DNA from: Rufibacter hautae | GTDB lineage: Bacteria > Bacteroidota > Bacteroidia > Cytophagales > Hymenobacteraceae | NCBI RefSeq assembly: GCF_008271695.1 | Contig: NZ_VKKY01000001.1 | Coordinates: forward strand, 1,358,589 to 1,422,588 | Direction: 5' to 3' | DNA: 64,000 nucleotides | Shown here: one piece after another, positions 1 to 8,724 of the stretch | Layout: each line of letters begins with the position of its first letter | Numbering within the stretch: the first letter of the stretch is position 1 | Notes under the pieces: generated by a model | What the model saw: the letters and a program-made list of their open reading frames with translations, nothing else | What the model was told of the DNA's origin: nothing | Database searches by the model: none | Made by a program: the position numbers and the translations under genes

Positions 1-2
1 TG

Positions 3-638
3 ACCAAGATTCTGAAGGTATCGGCGGGCGGCATGGGCCAGTTCATGATCGACTCGGCCAGCTGGATTTTCCTTACCCGCATCATCGCCGAGTTTGGGAG
101 CAACGCGCTGGCCGGCTACACCATCGCCTTCCGGATCATCACCTTCACGCTGCTGCCGGCCTGGGGCCTGTCCTCGGCGGCGGCCACGCTGGTGGGCCAG
201 AACCTGGGCGCCGGGAAGCCCCGGCGGGCCGAGATCTCGGTATGGCTTACGGCCCGGTACAACATGATCTTTCTGGCGGTGGTCACGGCGGGTTTCTTTC
301 TGTTTGGCGAGCACCTTTCCAGCTTTTTCACCCAGGAGCCCGAGGTGATCTCCATTGCCTCTGAGGGTTTGACCATCATCACGCTGGGGTACGTTTTCTT
401 CGGGTTGGGCATGGTGATGGTGCAGGCCTTCAACGGCGCCGGCGACACCAGAACGCCCGCCTTTATCAACATTCTGGTGCTCTGGATTATTGAGATCCCG
501 CTGGCCTACCTGCTGGCCATTCACCTGGGCTTCGGGATAACCGGTATTTTCGTGACCATCGCCTGCAGCCACTCCAGCCACGCCTTGGTGAGTTGGTGGG
601 TATTCCGGCGGGGCCGCTGGAAAGCAGTGAAAATCTAA
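3..638 (+). CDS. MATE family efflux transporter, C-terminal part (5' end outside window)
   Basis: The frame is already open at the window edge, so only the last 211 codons are seen. The product is strongly hydrophobic with several membrane helices. It carries the loop VGQNLGAGKPRRAE followed by further helices, which is the pattern of the second lobe of multidrug and toxin extrusion (MATE) exporters. Known family members export cationic drugs or metabolites in exchange for Na+ or H+ at the inner membrane. A Met at position 33 is internal and is not the real start. The protein ends in a short basic tail (RGRWKAVKI). The family call is firm; the substrate cannot be told. Confidence 0.85.
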   Translation, partial: TKILKVSAGGMGQFMIDSASWIFLTRIIAEFGSNALAGYTIAFRIITFTLLPAWGLSSAAATLVGQNLGAGKPRRAEISVWLTARYNMIFLAVVTAGFFLFGEHLSSFFTQEPEVISIASEGLTIITLGYVFFGLGMVMVQAFNGAGDTRTPAFINILVLWIIEIPLAYLLAIHLGFGITGIFVTIACSHSSHALVSWWVFRRGRWKAVKI

Positions 639-668
639 GGGGAAGCACAGAGCAGGCACCTCCCATTT

Positions 669-708
669 CTGATTATAGGCTATTTTCAAAAAATCTGCCC
701 TAAAACGC
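669..708. repeat. dispersed intergenic palindrome, copy 1
   Basis: This copy of the recurrent dyad element has the core TTTTCAAAAAA flanked by GGCT on the left and TGCCCTAAAACGC on the right. It lies between the MATE gene and the YciI-like gene. The left outer arm is weak. Confidence 0.5.
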
Positions 709-791
709 TTGCCGAAGGAAAAGTGACGGACCTTGTACGTTCGGGTATATTTCTGATATTCATAACAGTATTTCTAGAACCCGTAAGTTGC

Positions 792-1148
792 ATGAAAGAA
801 TTCGCCCTACTTTTCAGAAGGAACATCACTTCAGCAGAAGCGCAGCCCTCCCCCGAGCTGCTGCAGACCTATCTGGCCCAATGGAGTACCTGGATAAGCA
901 AGCTGGCAAGCCAGGACGTGCTGGCGCCCGGCGGAAATCATTTCTCCCCGGAAGGCAGAGTGCTCAGGTCCAATCAGCAGATAACCGAAGGTCCTTACAC
1001 GGCGCAGCAGCAATCAGTGGACGGGTACCTACTGGTGCATGCCCAAGACCTGGAGGCGGCCGTTGCACTGGCAGGTGAATGCCCTCTTCTACAGGGCGAA
1101 AACACCAGTGTGGAGGTGCGCGAGATTGCCGAACCAGGGAAACTGTAA
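792..1148 (+). CDS. YciI/YCII-related domain protein
   Basis: A 118-residue soluble protein beginning MKEFALLFRR. It has the compact alpha/beta ferredoxin-like pattern of the YCII-related (DGPF-type) family: N-terminal strand, a helix around EAQPSPELLQTYLAQW, a GGNHFSP loop, then DGYLLVHAQDLEAAVALA. Members are small dimeric enzymes or accessory domains, often near sigma factors, and most have no assigned reaction. The frame extends upstream to a GTG at 723, but the ATG at 792 fits the family start. The gene ends 7 bp before the GH140-like gene, so the two are probably cotranscribed. Confidence 0.75.
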   Translation: MKEFALLFRRNITSAEAQPSPELLQTYLAQWSTWISKLASQDVLAPGGNHFSPEGRVLRSNQQITEGPYTAQQQSVDGYLLVHAQDLEAAVALAGECPLLQGENTSVEVREIAEPGKL

Positions 1149-1155
1149 GGCTCTT

Positions 1156-2517
1156 ATGCGACGCATTCTATTCCTTTCACTTCTTGTTTTCGGCTCATTT
1201 TGCAGTTTCGGGCAGAAAACGCCTTTGCTGAAAGTCAGCGCCAATAAGCGGTACCTGGAAACCCCAACCGGCCAACCGTTCTTCTGGCTGGGCGACACGG
1301 CCTGGGAACTACTCCACCGGCTGAACCGCGAGGAGACAGACCTTTACCTCAAAGACCGAGCAAGCAAAGGCTTTACCGTCATCCAAACGGTAGTGCTGGC
1401 GGAGCTGGATGGCTTGAAAACGCCCAATGCCTACGGGCACCTTCCCCTGCTCAACCAAGACCCTTCCCAACTAAATGAACCGTATTTTACCCATGTAGAT
1501 TACATGCTCAAGCGGGCGGAGAAGCTGGGCCTTTACGTTGGCCTGTTGCCCACCTGGGGCGATAAATTCCACAAAGCCTGGGGCGTGGGCCCCGAGATTT
1601 TCACGCCCAAGAACGCTAGACAGTTTGGCCAGCTTTTGGCAAAACGATACGCAAAACAGCCCAACCTCCTCTGGATTCTGGGCGGCGACCGCTGGCCCGA
1701 AAACGAGGAAGACAAGCAGATCATCCGGGCCATGGCCCAGGGCATCAGGAGCGTGGACCAGCAACACCTCATCACCTACCACCCCAGCGGCGAGAAAAAA
1801 GCCTCTGATTTCTTCAATGAAGACTGGCTGGATCTGGACATGTTCCAGGCGGGGCACAGCCGGCAAAGCTATGATTATAAGTATGTGCGCGACAGCCGGA
1901 AAGTAACCCCTGCCCGCCCCGTGATCAACGGCGAACCCCGCTACGAAGACCACCCCGACCGGTTCAAGCCCGAGGAGTTCGGCTGGATGGATGCCTCAGA
2001 CGTTCGTTCCTCCGCTTACTGGACCATGCTCTCCGGGGCGGCGGGCTACACTTACGGCGCGCACGGCATCTGGCAGATGTACCAGGCCAACCGAAGCTCC
2101 GTCAGTTGGGCCAGAACCAGCTGGAGAGCGTCCTTAGACCTTCCCGGGGCAATCCACCTTTTGCACCTGAAAAAGCTGCTTTCTGCTTTCCCGTGGCAGC
2201 AACTGCGCACCGACCAAACCCTGATTCTGAACGACAATCCCGTAGGGGAAGCCCATCAGGTAGTGGCCATGGGTGAGCAAAAGGATTTCTTGCTGGCTTA
2301 TACGCCCATGGGCAAAGCTTTAAAGCTGGATCTTTCCATACTGGCAGAAAACAAATGGCAAGCTTTCTGGTTTAACCCTAGAGACGGGCAGTGGAAGAAG
2401 ATAGGAGAATACAACCGCACCGATCAGCCCACCTTTACCCCTTGGTCTGCAGGCAGAGGAAGCGACTTTGTTTTAGTACTTCTGCCGGTAAACTCGCCCT
2501 ACCAACTCCCCCGGTAA
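1156..2517 (+). CDS. GH140-like glycoside hydrolase (DUF4038), secreted
   Basis: A 453-residue protein with a signal peptide ending near FGQ, so it acts in the periplasm or outside. The N-terminal part matches the DUF4038 (apiosidase-like, GH140) TIM barrel: PFFWLGDTAWELLHRL, RASKGFTVIQTV, then NLLWILGGDRWPENE and INGEPRYEDHP. The Asp and Glu in these last two motifs are plausible catalytic acids (inference). The last ~90 residues match the C-terminal domain usually annotated as a putative collagen-binding domain (AFWFNPRDGQWK). GH140 enzymes release apiose side chains from rhamnogalacturonan II, but the substrate here is unproven. The open frame reaches back to 1039; the start at 1156 was chosen because the signal peptide begins there. 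Confidence 0.8.
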   Translation: MRRILFLSLLVFGSFCSFGQKTPLLKVSANKRYLETPTGQPFFWLGDTAWELLHRLNREETDLYLKDRASKGFTVIQTVVLAELDGLKTPNAYGHLPLLNQDPSQLNEPYFTHVDYMLKRAEKLGLYVGLLPTWGDKFHKAWGVGPEIFTPKNARQFGQLLAKRYAKQPNLLWILGGDRWPENEEDKQIIRAMAQGIRSVDQQHLITYHPSGEKKASDFFNEDWLDLDMFQAGHSRQSYDYKYVRDSRKVTPARPVINGEPRYEDHPDRFKPEEFGWMDASDVRSSAYWTMLSGAAGYTYGAHGIWQMYQANRSSVSWARTSWRASLDLPGAIHLLHLKKLLSAFPWQQLRTDQTLILNDNPVGEAHQVVAMGEQKDFLLAYTPMGKALKLDLSILAENKWQAFWFNPRDGQWKKIGEYNRTDQPTFTPWSAGRGSDFVLVLLPVNSPYQLPR

Positions 2518-2601
2518 GAACCATGCCCCCTGCCAGACGCTTTTTGTCTGAACCTCCCCCACCCAGTACGCTTCTAGAGTACCGTTTTCTGAGGTTACAT
2601 C

Positions 2602-4419
2602 ATGGACAAAAAGCTTATAACGCTGGCGTTTCTGCTCTGCTACTGTTGGGGATTACACGCCCAACCGGCTCCTGCTGCAAAAGAGATCCGGCAGGTTGAA
2701 AACAACCTGATCCCGTTTGTGCCGGTCAACGGCTTCGCGGGGTGGAACCTCCATGAACGGATGAAGCACTACCGCGTGCCCGGCCTCAGCATTGCGGTGA
2801 TCAAAGACTTCAAAATTGCCTGGGCGAAAGGCTACGGCTTAGCCGATACCCTCAAGAAAACGCCGGTCACTACCCAAACGATGTTCTCGGCGGGTTCTAT
2901 CAGTAAGCTGGTCATGGCCGCCGCAGCCCTGCGCCTGGTGCAGGACGGCAAATTAGCGCTGGACGCCCCCATCAACCAGTATCTCACCTCCTGGAAAATC
3001 CCGGAAAACGACTTCACCCGTAAAACCCCCATCACGCTCAGAATGCTGCTGAGCCACACGGGGGGCACCACCCAATCTTCTTACTTCGGGTTCACGCCAG
3101 ACAAAAAGCCGATGCCCACAATCGTGGATATTCTGAGCGGCACGGCCGTGGCAGAGAGCAGACCCGTGGTGGTGAACAGCGAACCAGCTAAGGAATTCCG
3201 TTACTCGGGCGGGGGCAGCATTATTGCGCAGTTGGCTTTGATGGATGTCTCAAAGATGGACTTTGCCTCTCTGGTGAAAAAGACGGTGTTTGACCCGTTG
3301 GGCATGCAGCACTCCACCTTCGCGCAACCGTTGCCACTTGAATTTTCCGCCAAAGCGGCGTGGGCGTATTCGTCGGCGCCCTGGTTTAAAGGCATGCCGT
3401 ACGTGTATCCCCAGCAGGCCGCCGCCGGTTTGTACACCACTCCCACAGATCTGGCCAGGTTCTTCATTGATCTTCAAAACGGATACCGGGGTAAGGGGAA
3501 GCTTCTGCAGCAGACGCTCGCCCAACAGATGTTCACGCCGCAAGTCACGGTGTCCGAAGGGTTTTACAAAGAGCAGATGGGCCTGGGTCCGTTCTTGCTG
3601 CAACGCACCGACAACCAAGAAAACAAGGGCATCTACTTTGAGTTTACCGGGGTCAACGCCGGGTTCCTGGCCTACGGAATCGCGAGCCTCACCGAAGGCT
3701 ACGGGGTGGTCATTATGCTGAACTCCGGTGATGACGTGAACGGGTTGGGCAAAGAGATCAGACGAGCCGTGGCGAAGACGTATGGCTGGTACCACTTCCT
3801 CCCGGAGGCCATCACGCCTCTTGCTTTAAGCACTGCCGAGCTGGACCAGTTCACCGGCCGTTACCGGCGCGGTCCCGATGAAGTGGTGTACCTGCGCCGG
3901 GAAAAGAACTACTTGGTAGAGAACGTCAACGAAGGTGCAGACATTTACACCTTCCCGGTCACCAAAGACACCTTGATCTTCACTGATTTCAACATCAAAG
4001 GATTCGTGCGCCGCGATGTAACGGGCCACGTTGCTTCCCTACAAACTGCCTGGCAAGACAAACCCATGCCCCGCATGAAAGCCGATGAATTCACCCCCAG
4101 CGAACACCTGAAAGCGCAGCGGTTTGCAGAGGCCAAAGAGGGTTTCCGGCAGTTGAAGATGAATGAATCCCAACTTACGTATTTGGCCTACGAGCTGCTA
4201 AACAAGCCCACACCAGCTTTAGCGGCAGCCAAAGCCATCCTGGAAGTAGCGCTGGAACAACACCCCACCTCGGCGATGGTGCAGGCCCGTTTCGGGGACT
4301 ATTTTGCTAAAATGAACGATAAACCCAACGCCATCCGCTCCTACTCCAAAGCCCTGGAACTGGACCCTTCTGATCTCCAAGCCAAAGAAAAACTGAGCCA
4401 GCTAAAGAAAGAACCATAA
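2602..4419 (+). CDS. Serine hydrolase, beta-lactamase/PBP fold, with C-terminal TPR
   Basis: A 605-residue exported protein (signal peptide ending near LHA). It has the class C beta-lactamase/esterase fold: the nucleophile motif SISK at residues 99-102, a second motif YSG at 201-203, and LLSHTGG in between. After the catalytic domain come a linker domain (~400-480) and a helical tail. The tail includes a tetratricopeptide-like stretch (DKPNAIRSYSKALELDPSD), which may bind a partner. The family includes D-aminopeptidases, esterases and PBP4-like enzymes, so beta-lactam resistance should not be assumed. The next gene encodes a shorter paralogue of the catalytic domain. Confidence 0.82.
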   Translation: MDKKLITLAFLLCYCWGLHAQPAPAAKEIRQVENNLIPFVPVNGFAGWNLHERMKHYRVPGLSIAVIKDFKIAWAKGYGLADTLKKTPVTTQTMFSAGSISKLVMAAAALRLVQDGKLALDAPINQYLTSWKIPENDFTRKTPITLRMLLSHTGGTTQSSYFGFTPDKKPMPTIVDILSGTAVAESRPVVVNSEPAKEFRYSGGGSIIAQLALMDVSKMDFASLVKKTVFDPLGMQHSTFAQPLPLEFSAKAAWAYSSAPWFKGMPYVYPQQAAAGLYTTPTDLARFFIDLQNGYRGKGKLLQQTLAQQMFTPQVTVSEGFYKEQMGLGPFLLQRTDNQENKGIYFEFTGVNAGFLAYGIASLTEGYGVVIMLNSGDDVNGLGKEIRRAVAKTYGWYHFLPEAITPLALSTAELDQFTGRYRRGPDEVVYLRREKNYLVENVNEGADIYTFPVTKDTLIFTDFNIKGFVRRDVTGHVASLQTAWQDKPMPRMKADEFTPSEHLKAQRFAEAKEGFRQLKMNESQLTYLAYELLNKPTPALAAAKAILEVALEQHPTSAMVQARFGDYFAKMNDKPNAIRSYSKALELDPSDLQAKEKLSQLKKEP

Positions 4420-4485
4420 GTTCTAACCAGCCAAGCTACTCGCTCTTTTAGAAATTAACTTCGATAGAACCATCACCCAAAAATC

Positions 4486-5559
4486 ATGACCCGAATCTGC
4501 CTTGCTCTGCTACTCACCTTGTCGGTGCACCTGTGCTTTGCTCAGGTAGACACGGCACGGATTCGGGAGATCATCCAGAAACAGGCTGCCCAGCAGCGCT
4601 TCTCAGGCACCATTCTGGTGGCGGACAAAGGTAAAATTGTGCACCAAGCCTCCTTCGGGGTGAAAGACCAAGCTACGCAGGAACCTATAGACCACCAGAC
4701 CAGATTCGGGATTGCGTCTATCACCAAAATGGTCACGGCCCTTGTCATTCTGCAGCTGGTGGAGGAAGGCAAGTTGTCGCTGCAGGACCGGGTGAGCGAG
4801 CTCCTGCCCTCGTTCAAGTTTCCGTACCAGGACAAGCTCACCATACACCATTTGCTGTTGCACATCTCGGGGCTTCCCCGCGAAGAAGACACGTTGTACT
4901 ACGCGCCTATCACGCCTCAGGCTTTTGTGCAGCAGGTGTTAGCCGCCGGGGCCAAGGCCGGAGAATTTGACCAGTTCCACTACAACAACCTGGATTACGT
5001 TCTCCTGGGCCTGATCATTGAAGCCAAATCCGGCACTACCTGGCAAACCGCGATTAAGACCAGAATCATTGACAAGCTCCGGCTGGCCAACACCGGTTTT
5101 CTGGTGAAAGGGAAACTTCCCGCTAATTTTGCCCAGCCTTATTCTCTGACCAAAGACGGCAACCTGGCCCGGGACCCTGATCTTTATTTGGAAAATTACT
5201 ACGCCGCGGGATGCATGTACTCCAACGCCCCAGACCTGCTCCTGCTGGACCAGGCGCTGTACGGGAACTCTCTGCTCAGCGAGAAAAGCAAAGCCTTGCT
5301 GTACACCTCCTACCCCCAATACAACTACACCGGGTACAGCGTCTGGACCTATCACTACCCCTTCGCGGCTACCAAGCCCCTCATCATGGAACGGCGTGGC
5401 GGCATTCTGGGCTCCAACTCGGCGCTGGTGCGCATGCTGGACGCCAACAAAACCATTATCATCCTCAGCAACACAAATCAATTCAATCCAGATTCTTACG
5501 GCGACAAGGAAAACCTGCGGGAAGCCCTGCTGATGGAATTAGGCAAAGCGCCCCGCTAA
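4486..5559 (+). CDS. Serine hydrolase, beta-lactamase/PBP fold
   Basis: A 357-residue exported protein with a signal peptide ending at CFAQ. It has the nucleophile motif SITK (78-81), the second motif YNN (166-168), and LLLHISGLP between them. This matches class C-like serine hydrolases (PF00144 type), and here the YxN motif is intact, unlike the upstream paralogue with YSG. It probably acts in the periplasm on peptides or esters. It follows the previous serine hydrolase by 66 bp on the same strand, so the pair looks like an old tandem duplication in one transcript. Confidence 0.83.
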   Translation: MTRICLALLLTLSVHLCFAQVDTARIREIIQKQAAQQRFSGTILVADKGKIVHQASFGVKDQATQEPIDHQTRFGIASITKMVTALVILQLVEEGKLSLQDRVSELLPSFKFPYQDKLTIHHLLLHISGLPREEDTLYYAPITPQAFVQQVLAAGAKAGEFDQFHYNNLDYVLLGLIIEAKSGTTWQTAIKTRIIDKLRLANTGFLVKGKLPANFAQPYSLTKDGNLARDPDLYLENYYAAGCMYSNAPDLLLLDQALYGNSLLSEKSKALLYTSYPQYNYTGYSVWTYHYPFAATKPLIMERRGGILGSNSALVRMLDANKTIIILSNTNQFNPDSYGDKENLREALLMELGKAPR

Positions 5560-5631
5560 CTCGTGTGCGGAAACAGGTGAAACGCCTGCTTCCGGTTTGC
5601 TGCTTAGAATCAAAATACAACCCAAAAACCT

Positions 5632-5991
5632 ATGTATCCAATGAAAGCCATTTACATTACCTTGGTCGCTCTTCTGGGCATGACGTCCTGCGCTGGGCTC
5701 AATTCCACTACCTATATTAAACCCAATGACAGCTTTGTCTTAGGCAATAATGAGCACGGTGCTTTTCAGGTGAATCTGAAAAACACGTCCAAAACCAACT
5801 TATCCATTCACCAGGCGCCTATTAACGGAGGCAAACATTCTACTCTCAATGTAAAACCCAACCAAAGGGCCAGCGTGAAAGTGGACAAAAACACCGCGGT
5901 GATCATCACCAATGGTTCCAGTGACACGGCCGCCGTGAGCCTGAAGGTAACCGGTGATCTGGGTCTCTCCATGGGCTACAAAAATCAATAA
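5632..5991 (+). CDS. Small putative lipoprotein, unknown function
   Basis: A 119-residue protein with a short hydrophobic N-terminus and a lipobox-like LLGMTSCAG, suggesting a lipid-anchored envelope protein. The remainder is beta-rich and Thr/Asn/Lys-rich (NLKNTSKTNLSIHQAP, KVDKNTAVIITNGSSD), like a single beta-sandwich domain. I do not recognise the family. The second Met (5641) is an equally good start. A strong hairpin follows the stop codon, so this gene ends its transcript. Confidence 0.6.
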   Translation: MYPMKAIYITLVALLGMTSCAGLNSTTYIKPNDSFVLGNNEHGAFQVNLKNTSKTNLSIHQAPINGGKHSTLNVKPNQRASVKVDKNTAVIITNGSSDTAAVSLKVTGDLGLSMGYKNQ

Positions 5992-6011
5992 CCCGCCCCA
6001 AGCAATGCCTC

Positions 6012-6052
6012 CCTGTTTCTGGGCTGTTTTTTTAAAGTAGCCCAGAAACAGG
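6012..6052 (+). terminator. Hairpin terminator after the small lipoprotein
   Basis: Perfect 14-bp inverted repeat (CCTGTTTCTGGGCT / AGCCCAGAAACAGG) around a 13-nt T-rich loop. The T run sits in the loop rather than after the stem, but the position just after the stop codon fits a terminator. Confidence 0.6.
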
Positions 6053-6130
6053 CTTTTGGGAGTGGGGTCTTTTCAGAAAGCATCGTTAACTTGTGGGTAG
6101 CCAGAAAGATGTAACCTAAAACCAGTTCTT

Positions 6131-6514
6131 ATGACTACGGCCACCCCTACCACCATTGATCACTACATCGCTGGTTTTCCGGAAGACACGCAAAAGGTAT
6201 TGGAGCAGATTAGGGCGAGGGTGAAAGAGTTAGTCCCAGAGGCGGAGGAAACGATCAGTTACGCGATCCCCACGTTCAAGCTCACGAACAAGCCCTTGGT
6301 GTATTTCGCGGCGTATAAAAACCACATCGGGGTTTATCCGGCGCCGGTAGAAGACCTTGGCTTCAAAGAAGCGGTTGCCGGTTATAAAACCGGAAAAGGA
6401 ACCGTTCAACTTCCGCTGAACAAACCGCTACCCCTAGACCTGATCACCAGAATTGTGGAATTCAGGAAGAACGAAATCGCGGAGAAGAAAGCAGGCCAGC
6501 AGAAGTCAAAATAA
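6131..6514 (+). CDS. DUF1801 domain protein (YdhG/iron-chaperone-like)
   Basis: A 127-residue soluble protein with the DUF1801 pattern: TTIDHYIAGFPEDTQKVLEQIRARVKEL, EAEETISYAIPTFKL, then an aromatic strand LVYFAAYKNHIGVYP and a Lys-rich end. Relatives include the YdhG and frataxin-like Fra families, but the molecular role of most is unknown. A second, more distant DUF1801 gene lies at 9891-10346. The gene has its own upstream gap and no close downstream partner. Confidence 0.78.
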   Translation: MTTATPTTIDHYIAGFPEDTQKVLEQIRARVKELVPEAEETISYAIPTFKLTNKPLVYFAAYKNHIGVYPAPVEDLGFKEAVAGYKTGKGTVQLPLNKPLPLDLITRIVEFRKNEIAEKKAGQQKSK

Positions 6515-6703
6515 ACTGCCCCAACGGACACTTTACTCTTTAAGGATAGCTCCTGATTCATTGCACCAAGGGCTTTCTTCATCCTTCTTCTGCTGACTTC
6601 CTTCTTTTGGATACAACATCAAGAGATTGGGCTACGTCCGTGGCCGCACGTTTCCTCACCTTTGTCTTACTCAAAAGAAGACATTCACTTAAAAGGTAAA
6701 AAC

Positions 6704-7714
6704 ATGGAAAGATTAAGAAAAACAGAGTTAGGAAGCCAAGGCTTGGTGGTACCAGTTTTAGGCTTGGGCTGCATGGGCATGAGCAAAATCGGCGGGGCCG
6801 ATATCTACGGCACCGCCGATGAAGCAGAGTCCATCAGAACCATTCACCGGTCTCTGGAACTGGGCGGCAATTTCCTGGACACCGCCGATCTGTACGGGCC
6901 CTTGGAAAACGAACGGCTGATCTCCCGCGCCATCAAAGGCAACCGAAATCAGTACATCATCGCCACTAAATTCGGGTTTGAGATTGACGACCTGGGGCAG
7001 ATGACCTGGCAAATCAACGGCCGCCCCGACTACGTGCGGAAAGCGGTGGAACGCTCCCTCCAGAACCTGGGCACCGACTACATTGACCTGTACTATCTGC
7101 ACCGTCTGGACCCCAACACGCCCATTGAAGACACCGTAGGCGCCATGGCCGATCTGGTGAAAGAAGGCAAAATGGGCTACATCGGGCTTTCCGAGGTTTC
7201 TTCGGAAACCATTAGAAAAGCGCACGCCGTTCACCCGCTAACCGCCGTGCAGACGGAATATTCCCTGTTTGAGCGGGAAGTGGAGGAAGCCGGGGTGCTG
7301 GACACGCTGGCGGAGTTGGGCATCGGGTTTGTGCCTTATTCGCCGCTGGGCCGTGGGTTTATCTCCGGCGACATCAAAAGTCCGGACGATTTCCCCGCGG
7401 ATGATTTCCGGAGAGGCATGCCGCGTTTTCAAGGCGAGCAGTTTTACAAGAACATAGAGCTGGTGCAGGCCATCAAAGCCCTGGCGGAGGAAAAAGAAAT
7501 CACGTCGGCGCAACTGGCGCTGGCCTGGATTCTGGCCAAAGGCTTCGTGTCTATTCCGGGGACCAAAAAGGTGAAGAACTTGGAGCAGAACATCGCGGCC
7601 ACGCACCTCACGTTAACGCCTGAAGACATGGCCCGTCTGGAGGAAATCGTGCCGCTGGGCACTTCCACCGGCGCCCGCTATGATGCGGTTTCCATGTCCA
7701 TGATTAACCTTTAA
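6704..7714 (+). CDS. Aldo/keto reductase
   Basis: A 336-residue NADPH-dependent TIM-barrel reductase. The catalytic tetrad is visible: Asp59 and Tyr64 (FLDTADLYG), Lys89 (IIATKFG) and His133 (YYLHRLDP). The cofactor end AWILAKGFVSIPGTKK is also present. The closest type is the AKR13/YajO-like group that reduces aldehydes and quinone-like compounds. The start at 6704 is preferred over an upstream TTG because AAAAGG precedes it and the family starts with a short MERLRKTELG strand. It is followed by a terminator and then an AraC regulator gene, a common pairing that suggests regulation by that protein. Confidence 0.9.
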   Translation: MERLRKTELGSQGLVVPVLGLGCMGMSKIGGADIYGTADEAESIRTIHRSLELGGNFLDTADLYGPLENERLISRAIKGNRNQYIIATKFGFEIDDLGQMTWQINGRPDYVRKAVERSLQNLGTDYIDLYYLHRLDPNTPIEDTVGAMADLVKEGKMGYIGLSEVSSETIRKAHAVHPLTAVQTEYSLFEREVEEAGVLDTLAELGIGFVPYSPLGRGFISGDIKSPDDFPADDFRRGMPRFQGEQFYKNIELVQAIKALAEEKEITSAQLALAWILAKGFVSIPGTKKVKNLEQNIAATHLTLTPEDMARLEEIVPLGTSTGARYDAVSMSMINL

Positions 7715-7723
7715 AAGCAAGTT

Positions 7724-7761
7724 GGTACGGGAAGCTTAGTCAAAAACTTCCCGTACCTTTT
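7724..7761 (+). terminator. Intrinsic terminator after aldo/keto reductase gene
   Basis: Perfect 11-bp stem (GGTACGGGAAG / CTTCCCGTACC) with a 12-nt loop followed by TTTTCTCTC. It separates the reductase transcript from the AraC-type gene that starts 20 bp later. Confidence 0.75.
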
Positions 7762-7780
7762 CTCTCTCATTCTCTGGCGT

Positions 7781-8701
7781 ATGAAAAAGCAACCCAATAG
7801 CCCTTACATCATTAAATCCGTTTCTGAACTGCACCGGCTGTTGGGCATCCCTCAGCCCGAGCACCCTTTGGTGAGCCTGATCAACCTGAGCGACCTTAGA
7901 GATGCCTGCCAGACCATGCTGGGCAGCTTTGTGTATAGCTTTTACACCGTCTGCATCAAGAAAGGCTTTCAGGGTAAACTGAAATACGGGCAAAACTACT
8001 ATGATTTCGATGAGGGCGTGATGACGTTCTTCTCGCCCGGCCAGGTCATCTCCACCGATGCCACGGATGAGATTTCCCTTTCGGGTTGGTGGCTCATTTT
8101 CCACCCAGATTTTATCCAGAACTATCCGTTGGGCAAGAAAATCAAGGAGTACGGGTTCTTTTCGTACGCCTTGAGCGAGGCGCTGCACCTGTCAGAAAAG
8201 GAAGAGGCCGTGCTGGAAAACATCAAGAACAACATCGCGCAGGAATACACTTCTGCCATTGATTCTTTCAGCCAGGATGTCATTATTTCGCACATTGAAG
8301 TGTTGCTCAATTACTCTAACCGCTTCTATAACCGCCAGTTCCTTACCCGCAAGAACACCCACCATGATTTGCTGGTGAAGCTGGAAACGGTGCTGAACGA
8401 ATACTTTCAAAACGGGCAAGTGCAAGAAACGGGGCTGCCCACCGTGCAGTTTGTCTCCGAGAAACTGAACCTCTCACCCAATTACCTCAGTGACATGCTA
8501 CGCAGCCTCACCGGCCAAAGCACCCAGCAGCACATCCAGAACAAACTGATTGAGAAAGCGAAGGAGACGTTAAGCACTACTTCGCTTTCGGTGAGCGAGA
8601 TTGCGTACGGGTTGGGTTTTGAGTATCCGCAGTCGTTCAGCAAGCTGTTCAAGAGCAAGACCAACGTATCGCCGCTTGAGTTTCGGCAGTCTTTTAACTA
8701 A
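7781..8701 (+). CDS. AraC family transcriptional regulator
   Basis: A 306-residue regulator. The N-terminal ~200 residues form a cupin-like sensor region (YYDFDEGVMTFFSPGQVIS). The last ~90 carry the double helix-turn-helix of AraC/XylS proteins: VQFVSEKLNLSPNYLSDML, LIEKAKETLS, VSEIAYGLGFEYPQSFSKLF, and the typical ending SPLEFRQSFN. In Bacteroidota this type commonly lies beside an oxidoreductase gene and controls it in response to a small molecule, so the preceding aldo/keto reductase is the likely target (inference from neighbourhood). Confidence 0.9.
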   Translation: MKKQPNSPYIIKSVSELHRLLGIPQPEHPLVSLINLSDLRDACQTMLGSFVYSFYTVCIKKGFQGKLKYGQNYYDFDEGVMTFFSPGQVISTDATDEISLSGWWLIFHPDFIQNYPLGKKIKEYGFFSYALSEALHLSEKEEAVLENIKNNIAQEYTSAIDSFSQDVIISHIEVLLNYSNRFYNRQFLTRKNTHHDLLVKLETVLNEYFQNGQVQETGLPTVQFVSEKLNLSPNYLSDMLRSLTGQSTQQHIQNKLIEKAKETLSTTSLSVSEIAYGLGFEYPQSFSKLFKSKTNVSPLEFRQSFN

Positions 8702-8724
8702 ACCGTGCTCAAAACGCCACACGA

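Noticed and set aside
3250-3795. 181-codon minus-strand frame inside the first serine hydrolase gene
   Set aside because: Antisense shadow; the plus-strand protein has intact family motifs over the same bases.
2602-5559. Beta-lactam resistance genes
   Set aside because: The SxxK fold covers many esterases and peptidases; no KTG context or resistance neighbourhood was seen.
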